Shown in pieces: positions 1 to 8,723 of a stretch of 26,196 bases of DNA (position 1 is the stretch's first letter; every line of letters begins with the position of its first letter). This stretch comes from Bacteroidales bacterium (GTDB taxonomy: Bacteria; Bacteroidota; Bacteroidia; Bacteroidales; Muribaculaceae). Under the pieces are notes generated by a model. That model was not told the DNA's origin. It saw only the letters and a program-made list of their open reading frames with translations, and made no database searches. The translations under genes were made by a program, and so were the position numbers. The DNA lies in assembly GCA_900752535.1 (NCBI GenBank), contig CAADVV010000097.1, positions 1-26,196 of the forward strand, read 5' to 3'.

Positions 1-40
1 CTGCCCCCGGATATTGCTTTCTTTCTTCGTTCTTGTCCAT
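1..40 (-). CDS. Possible 5' end of a further minus-strand gene (partial)
   Basis: An ATG on the minus strand at 40-38 opens a frame that stays open to the window edge, reading MDKNEERKQYPGA. It sits 61 bp beyond the trkH stop, in the same direction, and about 20 bp downstream of a TAnnTTTG-type element at 69-76. Thirteen codons are too few to identify a family, and an open frame this short can occur by chance. The call rests on position and on the promoter-like element only. Confidence 0.3.
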   Translation of the reverse strand, partial: MDKNEERKQYPGA

Positions 41-50
41 ATGGGTCTTA

Positions 51-80
51 TTTTTATGTTTGTGTTTCCAAACATAAAAA
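51..80. repeat. Perfect 11-bp AT-rich inverted repeat with mirrored promoter -7 elements
   Basis: TTTTTATGTTT (51-61) and AAACATAAAAA (70-80) are perfect inverted copies around an 8-nt loop. They lie 22 bp past the trkH stop. Each arm carries TATGTTTG, which matches the Bacteroidetes -7 consensus TAnnTTTG: 55-62 on plus and 69-76 on minus. The minus copy would serve the gene starting at 40. No good -33 element is visible 19-21 bp upstream of it. There is no U-tract after the hairpin on the minus strand, so a classical terminator is less likely than an operator or a promoter inside a palindrome. Confidence 0.4.
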
Positions 81-101
81 CAATTTGTGAAGCCCGAGGG
101 T

Positions 102-1577
102 TTATTTGCGCCAGAATCCGCGCGTAAAGAGAATCAATACCGTGAATACCTCAAGCCTGCCGATAAGCATGATGAGCGAGAGAATCCACTTGCCGGCGTC
201 CGGCACAAGGTCATAAGAACCTCCATATCCGGTTACGCCGGCGCCGAGGCCTGTATTGCCCAGACATGAGAATGTCGAGAAAAAAGAGTCGACGAGCGGC
301 AGTCCGAGCGCTGTCAACGCGGCTCCGCCGACAACGATGCATATGACATAGAGACACAGGAAGGCAATGACTTTGTTAACAATCTGCGGGCTGATTATTT
401 TGCCGTTGATGCGCACCGACCTGATGCTGTTCGGGTGGACACACTGATAAATCTCGTTGCTGAGATTCTTGCCGAGAAATAGCATTCGGTCAATTTTGGC
501 GCCCCCGCTGGTCGAGCCGGCACAGGCGCCGAAAAACATCATAACGAAGATAAGCGAGAGAGTGAATGTGCCCCAGCTCTCGAAGTTATATACCATGAAG
601 CCGGTCGAGGACATGGCCGAAATAATCTGGAATATCGGGTCGACTGTGACTGACTTTATGCCTGTATATTGGCCGTGGGCGATGATTGAAATGACAATCA
701 GCACGTAGAAGACACCGATAATCTTCAGAAATGCCATAAAGACATCGTTGCGCAACAGTTCTTTGAACTGGCCGTGGGCGGCCATGAACAGCAGAGAGAA
801 ATTGACACTGCCGAGAAACATGAAGATTGTCACGACGATGTCGACATAGGTCGAATCCCAGTCGCCTATCGAGCCGTCGCGCGTCGAAAAGCCGCCGGTT
901 GAGATTGTCGAAAGAGCCTGACATATGCTTTCAAAGAGATTCATCGGGCCAACCCACAGAAGGCATGTCAGGATTACGGTCAGCACGATATAGACCATCC
1001 ACAGACCCTTGGCGGTCTGGGAGATGCGCGGGCGTATCTTGTCGTGGGTTATTCCGGTCACCTCGGCGTTAAACAGCTGCATGCCGCCCGAATGATTGAG
1101 CATAGGGATGACAGCGAGCGTGAAAAGTATTATTCCCATACCGCCAATCCAGTTCATCATCGCACGCCACAACAGTGTGCCGTGGCTCAGGTGAGAAACC
1201 GAATTGATTACATCGGCGCCAGTAGTGGTGAATCCCGACATCGCCTCGAAAAAGGCGTCGCTTATACACAGCGGTTCATTATGCTGAATCATGAACGGAA
1301 TCATGCCGAAAGCCGAGAATACGACCCAGACCAGCGCTGTCAGCAGGAATCCCTCGCGTTTGCCCATATCGCGGCTCGACGGATGGATACATGACGCCAT
1401 GAGTGTCCCGACGGCCATGCAGGTCAGTGAGGGCCATAGATAGGCCTGCCAGTCAGGCTCGCTGTAAATCAGGCAGGTGACCATCGGTGCGAGCATGAAT
1501 ATGCCCTCGACGGTCAGCAGCCAGCCGATGACCCTTAGGATGATAGGGTAGTTGATTGTCCAGACTCTGGATCTCAT
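102..1577 (-). CDS. trkH: TrkH family potassium uptake membrane subunit
   Basis: Inner-membrane K+ translocating subunit of the Trk system, working with the cytoplasmic regulator TrkA encoded just upstream. The 491-residue product has the four pore-loop signatures of the Trk/Ktr family, each around a filter glycine: TTTGAD (117-122), STGGFS (226-231), SSTGF (323-327) and GNTGLG (440-445). Hydrophobic segments lie between them. The length is typical for TrkH. The ATG at 1577 is 3 bp after the trkA stop (TGA, 1583-1581), so the two genes are almost certainly co-transcribed and probably translationally coupled. It is the last complete gene of the long minus-strand operon. An AT-rich inverted repeat follows the stop. 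The family assignment is firm; ion selectivity is inferred from family. Confidence 0.95.
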   Translation of the reverse strand: MRSRVWTINYPIILRVIGWLLTVEGIFMLAPMVTCLIYSEPDWQAYLWPSLTCMAVGTLMASCIHPSSRDMGKREGFLLTALVWVVFSAFGMIPFMIQHNEPLCISDAFFEAMSGFTTTGADVINSVSHLSHGTLLWRAMMNWIGGMGIILFTLAVIPMLNHSGGMQLFNAEVTGITHDKIRPRISQTAKGLWMVYIVLTVILTCLLWVGPMNLFESICQALSTISTGGFSTRDGSIGDWDSTYVDIVVTIFMFLGSVNFSLLFMAAHGQFKELLRNDVFMAFLKIIGVFYVLIVISIIAHGQYTGIKSVTVDPIFQIISAMSSTGFMVYNFESWGTFTLSLIFVMMFFGACAGSTSGGAKIDRMLFLGKNLSNEIYQCVHPNSIRSVRINGKIISPQIVNKVIAFLCLYVICIVVGGAALTALGLPLVDSFFSTFSCLGNTGLGAGVTGYGGSYDLVPDAGKWILSLIMLIGRLEVFTVLILFTRGFWRK

Positions 1578-1580
1578 GGG

Positions 1581-2921
1581 TCAGGTGAACAGTTTCTCAA
1601 CCTTGTGGAGGGCGCCCTGGAGACAGAATACAACCACATGATCGCCGGGCATAATAAGCGTCGAACCGCTGACGAGCATGCCTCGGCCGTCCCTGATTAG
1701 TCCGCCGATGGTCATGTCGTGAGAGAGAGACAGCTCGCGCACAGGAGCCTTGGTTATCTTAGAGCGCGGTTTAACCTCTATTTCGGCCACTTCGGCGTCT
1801 GCCAGGGCCAGACAGCGCGAGTCATGGGTGTCGGAGTCGAGGAGTATTTGGAAGATGCGGCTCGACGCCAACAGTTTCTTATTGATGATTGTGCCGATAT
1901 TCAGATTCTCAGCTTCCGGGATAAACTGTATGTCTTCGACCTCGGCGACAGTCTTCTTGACGCCTGTCTCTTTGGCTGTCAGACACGAGAGGATGTTTGT
2001 CTCCGAGCTGCCGGTCAGGGCGATGAAGGCGTCGATGTCCTCTATGCCTTCGTCGCGTAGCACTTCTATGTCGCGGCCGTCGCCATGGACAATTTCGGCT
2101 TCGGGGCAGCGTTCGGCCAGTTTTATGCACCTTTTGTGGTCCTGTTCGATAATCTTGAATTTGTAGCGGCTTCCGCCCGAGAGCATATTGACGAGTCTGA
2201 CGGCGATTCGGCTGCCGCCCATGATCAGGACTTTCTGGATGCGCTGCTGGTGTTTGCCGCAGAGGTCACAGAGTTCCGCAACATGTTCGCGTGTAGTGGT
2301 GAAGTAGAGGATGTCGTTGGGCATCAGGCGGTCTTCACCTCGTGGTATGATTATCTGGTGGCGGCGTCTGATGGCCGAGACGTGGAAGTAGTGTTCGCGC
2401 TGGGCAAACTCCTTGAGCTGCATTCCCGCTATCTTGGCGTTGTCACGCAGTTTTATGCCCACAACGATGATTTCGCCGTCGTGCAGCTCAAACCAATGGC
2501 GCACCCAGTTGCGCTCAAGGGCCGTTTTTATCTCGAGCGCAGCCAGATATTCGGGATAAATCATCGTGTTGACGCCCATGCGCGTGAAAAATTCAGCATT
2601 GCGGGTGTCCATAAACTCGTAGTTGTCTATGCGTGCCACCGTTCGGCGTGCTCCGAGGCTTTTGGCCATTTCGCAGGCAACCACGTTGTCGGTCTCGAAG
2701 GGCGTGACGGCGATGAACAGGTCGCAGTTCTCGACGCGTGCCTCCCTGAGCGAGTCAAACGATACGGGACTGCCCTGGACGGTCATCAGATTGCATGTGG
2801 CGTCAATGGCGCGGAGCTTCGCGGCGTCGCGGTCGAGCAGGGTGATGTCCTGTTCTTCATATGAGAGTTGACGCGAGAGGTGTGTTCCTACCTCGCCGGC
2901 TCCGGCAATGACTATCTTCAT
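1581..2921 (-). CDS. trkA: Trk system potassium uptake regulator TrkA
   Basis: Peripheral, nucleotide-binding gating subunit of the Trk K+ channel. The 446 residues form two tandem RCK units. RCK-N 1 has the classical glycine motif GAGEVG (7-12) with an acidic residue at the end of the second strand (LLDRD, about 28-32). It is followed by an RCK-C domain (about 142-220). The second RCK-N starts near 230 but has a degenerate motif, GGSRIA (235-240), and is followed by RCK-C 2 (about 368-446). The ATG at 2921 was chosen because MKIVIAGAGEVG starts directly at the first beta strand. An upstream in-frame ATG at 2981 would add 20 unrelated residues inside dxs. The start overlaps the dxs stop as ATGA, pointing to translational coupling. 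trkH follows after 3 bp. Confidence 0.95.
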   Translation of the reverse strand: MKIVIAGAGEVGTHLSRQLSYEEQDITLLDRDAAKLRAIDATCNLMTVQGSPVSFDSLREARVENCDLFIAVTPFETDNVVACEMAKSLGARRTVARIDNYEFMDTRNAEFFTRMGVNTMIYPEYLAALEIKTALERNWVRHWFELHDGEIIVVGIKLRDNAKIAGMQLKEFAQREHYFHVSAIRRRHQIIIPRGEDRLMPNDILYFTTTREHVAELCDLCGKHQQRIQKVLIMGGSRIAVRLVNMLSGGSRYKFKIIEQDHKRCIKLAERCPEAEIVHGDGRDIEVLRDEGIEDIDAFIALTGSSETNILSCLTAKETGVKKTVAEVEDIQFIPEAENLNIGTIINKKLLASSRIFQILLDSDTHDSRCLALADAEVAEIEVKPRSKITKAPVRELSLSHDMTIGGLIRDGRGMLVSGSTLIMPGDHVVVFCLQGALHKVEKLFT

Positions 2922-4846
2922 TTGGCTTTGTTGGTTAGTTTGACAATAGCGGCGAGTATGGAGTCCGCGTCCATGCCGCACTGGCGGTGTAGCTCGCCGA
3001 CGGTGCCGTGAGCGACAAAATTGTCAGGCATACCGATTTTCATCAGTGTATTGGCGCGTCCGGTTTCGGCCAGACGGTCGGCTACGGCTGATCCGAGGCC
3101 GCCAATGACTGACCCGTCCTCGACGGTGATAATCGGCGTATCTCCGGCGGCTACGGCGTCGACAATGGTGTTGTCGAGCGGTTTTATCCATATCATGTCG
3201 TAGACGGCAACGCTGATGCCGCGCGCCTCGGCGGCTTCGGCTGCCTGAAGGGCTGCAGCGGCCATCGGGCCTATGGTCAGTATGGCGATGTCAGAGCCGT
3301 CGCGCAGTTTCTCGCCGCGTCCGGGCGTCATGGCGGTCATCTCGTTGCGCCAGTCGGGATTTTTGCCCGCTCCGCGCGGATAGCGGATAGCCCACGGCCC
3401 TTTTTCGCGAAGCGAAGCGGTGTAGAGAAGATTGCGCAGCTGGTGCTCGTCGCGTGCGGCTGCGACGGTCATTCCTGGGATGACGCGCAGATAGGCCGGG
3501 TCAAACGAGCCGTGATGGGTTACGCCGTCTTCACCGACGATGCCGGCGCGGTCTATGCAGAATGTCACCGGCAGACCCTGGATGGCCACGTCGTGGATGA
3601 TGTTGTCATAGGCGCGCTGGAGAAATGACGAGTAGATGGCCACAAACGGGCGTAGCCCCTCTTTGGCCATGCCTCCGGCAAACGTGACGGCGTGGCCCTC
3701 GCTGATGCCGACGTCAAATGTGCGGTCGGGGAATGCAGCGTTGAGCTTTGACATCGACGTGCCGCTCGGCATGGCGGCGGTGATGCCAACGATACGGTTG
3801 TCGCCATAGGCAAGTTCCACAAGCGTTTCGCCGAAGACATCCTGAAATTTGGGAGCGACGGGTGTCGTCGAGGTTTTCTTTATCTTGACCCCTGTCGAGG
3901 GGTTGAAGAGTCCGGGAGCGTGCCAGTTGGCTGGGTCGGCTTCGGCAGGGGCGAAACCTTTGCCCTTAACCGTGCGCAGATGGAGCAGACGTGGTCCTTT
4001 CATGTCCTTTATGTCGGAGAGCACCCTGACAATGCGCTGTATGTCGTGTCCGTCAAACGGGCCGAAATAGCGCAGATTGAGGCCCTCGAAGAGATTCTGC
4101 TCATGGACAATAAGCGATTTGAGGCTATTGGTGAATCTCAAAATCGAGCCGCGGCGCCGCTCGCTGACAAGACGCATTTTCTTCAGCATCCTGTAGACCT
4201 TGTAGCGCAGGGTGTTGTAAGCTTTCGACGTCGTCATGTGGGCAAGATATGAGTTGAGCGACCCTGTGGGACGGTCAATCGACATATCGTTGTCGTTGAG
4301 GATAATCAATAGATTGGCGTTGGCGTTGGCGGCATTGTGGAGCCCCTCGAATGCCAGCCCGCCGCTGATTGAGGCGTCGCCGATGACGGCCACGACATTA
4401 CGCTCGGGCGATTCGCCCGAGAGATGCGTGGCAACAGACATGCCCAGTGCTGCAGATATCGAGTTGGAGGCGTGTCCGGCTGTGAATGTGTCATACTCGC
4501 TCTCCTCGGGATTTGGGAATCCAGCCAGACCGCCGAGCTTTCGGAGAGTCTGGAAACTGTCGCGGCGTCCGGTCAGCAGTTTGTGGCCGTATGCCTGATG
4601 TCCCACATCCCAGACTATGCGGTCATAGGGAGTGTTGAAGACGTAGTGGAGTGCCACGGTGAGCTCGACGGCTCCCATCGACGATGCGAAGTGGCCCGGA
4701 TTGTGTGACAGCGAGTCAATCAGAAAACTTCTGATTTCGGCGCACACTTCGGGCAGCTGCGCGATGTCGAGACGTCTGAGGTCGGTCGGTGAGTCTATCT
4801 TTTCAAGCAGCGGATAGCGGCTATCTGTCGGTTCGTTCTTTCCCAT
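2918..4846 (-). CDS. dxs: 1-deoxy-D-xylulose-5-phosphate synthase
   Basis: Thiamine-diphosphate enzyme that condenses pyruvate and glyceraldehyde 3-phosphate to DXP, the first step of the non-mevalonate isoprenoid pathway. It is 642 residues from the chosen start, normal for the family. Visible signatures: DVGHQAYGHK (80-89) near the N-terminus; the ThDP/Mg site GDAS (156-159) with its partner ND pair (184-187); the transketolase-like pyrimidine domain with catalytic Glu383 in DVGISEGHA; DRAGIVGEDG with THHGSFD (432-449); and a C-terminal transketolase domain. The ATG at 4846 (MGKNEPTD) is preferred over 4885, because it gives the usual short N-terminus and a smaller overlap (26 bp instead of 65) with the upstream small gene. 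Its stop overlaps the trkA start. Confidence 0.96.
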   Translation of the reverse strand: MGKNEPTDSRYPLLEKIDSPTDLRRLDIAQLPEVCAEIRSFLIDSLSHNPGHFASSMGAVELTVALHYVFNTPYDRIVWDVGHQAYGHKLLTGRRDSFQTLRKLGGLAGFPNPEESEYDTFTAGHASNSISAALGMSVATHLSGESPERNVVAVIGDASISGGLAFEGLHNAANANANLLIILNDNDMSIDRPTGSLNSYLAHMTTSKAYNTLRYKVYRMLKKMRLVSERRRGSILRFTNSLKSLIVHEQNLFEGLNLRYFGPFDGHDIQRIVRVLSDIKDMKGPRLLHLRTVKGKGFAPAEADPANWHAPGLFNPSTGVKIKKTSTTPVAPKFQDVFGETLVELAYGDNRIVGITAAMPSGTSMSKLNAAFPDRTFDVGISEGHAVTFAGGMAKEGLRPFVAIYSSFLQRAYDNIIHDVAIQGLPVTFCIDRAGIVGEDGVTHHGSFDPAYLRVIPGMTVAAARDEHQLRNLLYTASLREKGPWAIRYPRGAGKNPDWRNEMTAMTPGRGEKLRDGSDIAILTIGPMAAAALQAAEAAEARGISVAVYDMIWIKPLDNTIVDAVAAGDTPIITVEDGSVIGGLGSAVADRLAETGRANTLMKIGMPDNFVAHGTVGELHRQCGMDADSILAAIVKLTNKAK

Positions 4847-5012
4847 TCTGCTTTTTGAATTTCTTGTAAACGGGTACGAAGACAATTATTCCGGAGGCGA
4901 CCACAATGAAGGCCACCCTCAGCGTAAACGGCTGATAGGCTACAACGAAGTAGCAGAGAATCAGCCACAGAAGGACGAGGCACGTAAATCTGAACGCCTG
5001 ATATCCGGTCAT
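4821..5012 (-). CDS. Small two-helix membrane protein between valS and dxs
   Basis: A 63-residue frame starting 11 bp after the valS stop and ending 26 bp inside dxs, in another reading frame. The sequence has two clear hydrophobic helices, roughly residues 8-25 and 31-48. They are followed by a strongly basic, hydrophilic tail (VYKKFKKQNGKERTDR), which predicts a cytoplasmic C-terminus by the positive-inside rule. There is no signal peptidase site. I do not recognise a named family. The tight spacing on both sides, the protein-like composition and the lack of another gene for this gap make it a real gene. Its function is unknown; a membrane partner for neighbouring functions would be speculation. 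Confidence 0.75.
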   Translation of the reverse strand: MTGYQAFRFTCLVLLWLILCYFVVAYQPFTLRVAFIVVASGIIVFVPVYKKFKKQNGKERTDR

Positions 5013-5023
5013 GGGCGTGCGGG

Positions 5024-7642
5024 TCAGGATAGAGCGGCGAGAGTCGCTTTGAGTGATTCGATCTTGGCGTCGGCGTCGGCCAGCTTCTTGCGCTCGCCGT
5101 CGACAACGGTCTGGGGCGCTTTGGTAACAAAACGCTCGTTTGAAAGTTTCTTCATAATCGACGCGCGGAAGCCTTCAAGATAGTCAATCTCTTTGTTGAG
5201 CTTGGCTTTTTCAGACTCGGTGTCGACCATGTCGGCCAGGGGCACTTCAAACGAGGTGGTGTCGACCATGAATGGCGATGCCGTCGGGTCTTTCTCAGTC
5301 ACGGTCTTGATGGCACTCAGATTGGCCAGCTTGGAGATTACGGGAGCAAATACGTCGGCCTCGGCGCCTATGATGTGGAGGCAGAGTGGATTTTTGGGAG
5401 CGATGTTGCGCTTGGCACGCACGCCCCTGACGCCGTTGATAATCAGCTTGGCGCGTTCCATTCCGTCGAGCAGGGCTTTGTCGGTCTCTTTCACTTCGGG
5501 CATGGAAGCATACATGATTGACTCTCCGTCGCGGCGTTCGGTCAGATGCTGCCAGAGTTCCTCGGTGATGAAGGGCATGAACGGGTGGAGCAGACGCAGC
5601 AGGGCGTCGAAGTGACTCAATACGGCTTTGAGCGTCACAGGGTCAACCGGAGTCTGGTATGCCGGCTTGACAGCTTCAAGATACCATGACGAAAACTCGT
5701 CCCAGAAGAGACGATAAACGGTGTTGAGCGCCTCGCTGAGACGGAATTTCTCAAAGAGGTCGTTGATTTCGGCTACGACCTCATTGAGTTTGGCGTCAAA
5801 CCATGCGATGGCCAGACGGGCGTTTTCGGGCTGTTTGGCGTTGTTGTCGACTTCCCAGCCTTTCACGAGGCGGAAGGCGTTCCAGATTTTGTTGCAGAAG
5901 TTGCGGCCTGTCTCACACAGTTTTGTGTCAAACAGTATGTCGTTGCCTGCGGGAGCTGACATCATGATGCCCACACGCACACCGTCGGCGCCGTATTCGT
6001 CAATCAGTTTGAGGGGGTCGGGCGAATTGCCGAGCTGTTTTGACATCTTGCGGCCCAGTTCGTCGCGCACGATTCCGGTGAAGTAGACATTGTTGAACGG
6101 CTGTTTGCCGGCAAACTCATATCCGGCCATGACCATGCGGGCAACCCAGAAGAAGATGATGTCGGGGGCGGTGACGAGCGTCGATGTGGGATAATAGTAG
6201 CGCATCTCCTCGTTGTCGGGCTCGAGGATGCCGTTGAACAGCGACAGAGGCCAGAGCCACGACGAGAACCATGTGTCGAGTCCGTCTTCGTCCTGATGCA
6301 GGTCGGCTGCTGTCAGCGACGGGTCTTTTATCTGAGCGAGTGACAGAGCCTCGTCGGCGTCTTCGGCCACTACATATGAGCCGTCGGGCAGATACCAGGC
6401 CGGTATACGGTGACCCCACCAGAGCTGACGTGAGATACACCAGTCGCGTATGTCGGTCATCCAATGGCTGTAAGTGTTCTTGTACTTTTCGGGAATGAAG
6501 CGTATGATGTTGTCCTCAACGGCTTCGAGAGCGGGTCTGGCCAGGGTGTCCATTTTCATGAACCACTGGTCTGAGAGACGAGGTTCGGTGACGGTGTCGG
6601 TATTGCGCTCGGAGTAGCCCACCTTGTTCTCGTAGTCCTCGACTTTCTCGATGAGGCCGGCTGCTTCGAGGTCTTTGGCAATCTGCTCTCTGACGGCAAA
6701 GCGGTCCATGCCGACATACATGCCGGCGGCTTCGCTGACAGTGGCGTCGTCGTTGAAGATATCTATCGACTCGAGATTGTGCTTTTGGCCGAGCATGTAG
6801 TCGTTCATGTCGTGGGCCGGGGTGACTTTAAGACAGCCCGTACCGAAGTCTATCTCGACATAGTCGTCCTCTATGACCGGAATCTCGCGGCCGACGAGGG
6901 GCACAATCACGTGTTTACCCTTGAGATGTTGATTTTTCGGGTCGTTGGGGTTGATACACATTGCCGTGTCGCCCATGATTGTCTCGGGGCGAGTGGTGGC
7001 CACGATTGCATAGCCGTCTTCGCCGACAATCTTGTAGCGGAGATAATAGAGCTTTGAGTGCTCTTCTTTATAGACAACCTCGATGTCTGACAGAGCAGTT
7101 TTGGCCTTGGGGTCCCAGTTGACCATGCGCTTGCCGCGATAAATCAGACCTTTGCGATAGAGGTCGACAAAAACCTTCGTGACCGAGCGCGAGCGGATGT
7201 CATCCATGGTGAAGGCTGTGCGGCTCCAGTCGCATGATGCTCCGAGTTTCTTCAGCTGCTCAAGGATTATGCCGCCATACTGGTGAGTCCAGTCCCAGGC
7301 GTGTTTGAGAAATTCCTCGCGGGTCAGGTCACGTTTGCTGATTCCCTCTTTGGCCAGTTTGGCCACAACCTTGGCCTCGGTGGCGATAGAGGCGTGGTCG
7401 GTGCCGGGCACCCACAGCGCATTTTTACCCTCCATACGCGCGTGGCGAATCAGGATGTCCTGAATCGTGTTGTTGAGCATGTGGCCCATGTGGAGCACGC
7501 CCGTGACATTGGGCGGCGGTATAATGATGGTGTAGGGTTCGCGTGAGTCTGGGACAGAGTGGAAGAGATTGTGCTCCATCCAATAGCCATACCATTTGTC
7601 CTCGACTTCGCGTGGACTGTATTTGGGTGCGATCTGATTCAT
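5024..7642 (-). CDS. valS: Valyl-tRNA synthetase
   Basis: Cytoplasmic class Ia aminoacyl-tRNA synthetase that charges tRNA-Val and edits mischarged threonine. The product is 872 residues. The Rossmann catalytic domain has the HIGH signature as HMGH (51-54) after PPPNVTG, and the KMSKS loop as KMSKQ (532-536). The inserted CP1 editing domain shows ATTRPETIMGDTA (215-227) and LKVTPAHDMNDY (271-282). TDIRDWCISRQLWWGHRIP (396-414) is another class Ia landmark. A helical anticodon-binding domain and a C-terminal coiled-coil arm (about 805-872) complete it. The start at MNQIAPKYSPREVEDKWY is standard for the family. The gene starts 30 bp after smpB and is followed after 11 bp by the small membrane protein gene. 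Confidence 0.98.
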   Translation of the reverse strand: MNQIAPKYSPREVEDKWYGYWMEHNLFHSVPDSREPYTIIIPPPNVTGVLHMGHMLNNTIQDILIRHARMEGKNALWVPGTDHASIATEAKVVAKLAKEGISKRDLTREEFLKHAWDWTHQYGGIILEQLKKLGASCDWSRTAFTMDDIRSRSVTKVFVDLYRKGLIYRGKRMVNWDPKAKTALSDIEVVYKEEHSKLYYLRYKIVGEDGYAIVATTRPETIMGDTAMCINPNDPKNQHLKGKHVIVPLVGREIPVIEDDYVEIDFGTGCLKVTPAHDMNDYMLGQKHNLESIDIFNDDATVSEAAGMYVGMDRFAVREQIAKDLEAAGLIEKVEDYENKVGYSERNTDTVTEPRLSDQWFMKMDTLARPALEAVEDNIIRFIPEKYKNTYSHWMTDIRDWCISRQLWWGHRIPAWYLPDGSYVVAEDADEALSLAQIKDPSLTAADLHQDEDGLDTWFSSWLWPLSLFNGILEPDNEEMRYYYPTSTLVTAPDIIFFWVARMVMAGYEFAGKQPFNNVYFTGIVRDELGRKMSKQLGNSPDPLKLIDEYGADGVRVGIMMSAPAGNDILFDTKLCETGRNFCNKIWNAFRLVKGWEVDNNAKQPENARLAIAWFDAKLNEVVAEINDLFEKFRLSEALNTVYRLFWDEFSSWYLEAVKPAYQTPVDPVTLKAVLSHFDALLRLLHPFMPFITEELWQHLTERRDGESIMYASMPEVKETDKALLDGMERAKLIINGVRGVRAKRNIAPKNPLCLHIIGAEADVFAPVISKLANLSAIKTVTEKDPTASPFMVDTTSFEVPLADMVDTESEKAKLNKEIDYLEGFRASIMKKLSNERFVTKAPQTVVDGERKKLADADAKIESLKATLAALS

Positions 7643-7672
7643 TTGGCTCTGTATGTTGTTGTGATTGATTGT

Positions 7673-8125
7673 TTATTTCTGCATTGCGCGTGCCATCGAG
7701 CGACGGTCGTCGCGCTCTTTGATTGACTGGCGCTTGTCATATTCCTTTTTACCGCGGGCGATACCGATGACGAGTTTTGCGAGCCCGCGCTCGTTGATAA
7801 ACAGGCGCAGGGGGACGATGGTGAATCCCACGTCTTTCTGTGTTTTTTCGAGTTTGGCAATCTCCTTGCGGTTGAGCAGCAGTTTGCGGTCGCGGCGTGC
7901 CGTGTGGTTGTTATATGTGCCGTAGAAGTATTCGGCTATATACATGTTTTTAACCCATACCTCGCCGTTGGCGATGTAGCAGAATGTGTCGGCCAACGAC
8001 GCTTTGCCGGTCCTGAGGGCTTTGATTTCGGTGCCGGTCAATACAATCCCCGCTGTGAAGGTGTCGGAGATGGCATAGTCAAACGTCGCGCGTTTGTTTT
8101 TTATGTTGATGTCTTTTATGTTCAT
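7673..8125 (-). CDS. smpB: SsrA-binding protein SmpB (trans-translation)
   Basis: RNA-binding partner of tmRNA in ribosome rescue. From the ATG at 8125 the product is 150 residues, the family's normal size. It starts with the beta-barrel core NKRATFDYAISDTFTAGIVL and contains the conserved GTEIKALRTGKASLADTF region (31-48) and VPLRLFINERGLAKL (104-118). The basic C-terminal tail, from GKKEYDKR through the RRSMAR segment, inserts in the decoding centre. A longer in-frame start at 8263 is rejected because it would run into the upstream membrane protein gene and add 46 residues without family similarity. It starts 8 bp after the stop of the Yip1-like gene. No tmRNA gene (ssrA) is visible in the window. 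Confidence 0.96.
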   Translation of the reverse strand: MNIKDINIKNKRATFDYAISDTFTAGIVLTGTEIKALRTGKASLADTFCYIANGEVWVKNMYIAEYFYGTYNNHTARRDRKLLLNRKEIAKLEKTQKDVGFTIVPLRLFINERGLAKLVIGIARGKKEYDKRQSIKERDDRRSMARAMQK

Positions 8126-8133
8126 ATTGGCTC

Positions 8134-8688
8134 TCAGACCGGAAGTATGAGATGAAACAAGAAGGAGAGAATATAGGGGGGCAGCAATACACCCAGCACG
8201 TTCAGAATCATGAACGGGCCCGTATGGTCGCGCCTGACGCGCATGTAGCGCGCACCTTTCCACATGACTATGGCCACATAGATGGGCAGGAAAAGTGTTA
8301 TGGCTATGGCTGTGGGCAGACAGTTCTGGATTATGGTGATAATCTCGAGTAGCCCTATGATATATATGACAAAGGTGTGATAGCGCTCCTCGCTCATTTC
8401 GCCCTCGTCGATATGTGGCTTAAGAAAGACCGACATGACAAACGTCGAGATGAAATAGCCCAGAAAATACATCACAAATGTGATGACGGCGCCGGTCAGC
8501 AGGTGCCCCAGGGTCAGCCCTTCGTGATAGATGCGGCTGATGAAGACCGAAAGGGCGGTCAGCGCGGTCAGTGGGTAAAGTCCCGAGGCCGCAAGTTCGC
8601 GATAGGGCAGACGGGTTGCTGCGACGTCTGTCCATCCCTGACCGGGCGACAGAATGAGCTGCACCAGATGTTTGAGATATTTCAGCAT
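8134..8688 (-). CDS. Yip1-like five-helix membrane protein
   Basis: A 184-residue integral membrane protein, probably of the YIP1 family (PF04893). Five hydrophobic segments are visible, at about 35-52, 62-88, 106-121, 123-143 and 158-181, with a short amphipathic N-terminus (MLKYLKHLVQLILSPGQGW). That opening, with an aromatic residue after Pro-Gly-x-Gly, is common in bacterial Yip1-like proteins. There is a charged loop (DEGEMSEERYH, 94-104) between helices 2 and 3. The role in bacteria is not established. It is the first gene of the smpB-valS-dxs-trk operon, downstream of a promoter-like sequence at 8724-8754, and its stop is 8 bp before smpB. The membrane topology is clear; the family name is less certain. 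Confidence 0.75.
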   Translation of the reverse strand: MLKYLKHLVQLILSPGQGWTDVAATRLPYRELAASGLYPLTALTALSVFISRIYHEGLTLGHLLTGAVITFVMYFLGYFISTFVMSVFLKPHIDEGEMSEERYHTFVIYIIGLLEIITIIQNCLPTAIAITLFLPIYVAIVMWKGARYMRVRRDHTGPFMILNVLGVLLPPYILSFLFHLILPV

Positions 8689-8723
8689 GACAAGTTATCC
8701 TCAGAACGATAGACTGTGGTTTG

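Noticed and set aside
2085..2864. 259-codon plus-strand open frame opposite trkA
   Set aside because: It is entirely antisense to a well-conserved trkA frame. Its composition is that of a mirrored codon bias, with no recognisable motif and no promoter or start context.
4795..5130. 111-codon minus-strand frame across the valS end, the small gene and the dxs start
   Set aside because: It conflicts with two well-supported genes, and its sequence (Pro/Ser/Arg-rich start) looks like an out-of-frame translation.
8126..8263. 46-residue N-terminal extension of SmpB from an ATG at 8263
   Set aside because: It would overlap the C-terminal codons of the Yip1-like gene, and the extra residues do not resemble SmpB. 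MNIKDINIKNKRATFDY is the normal start.
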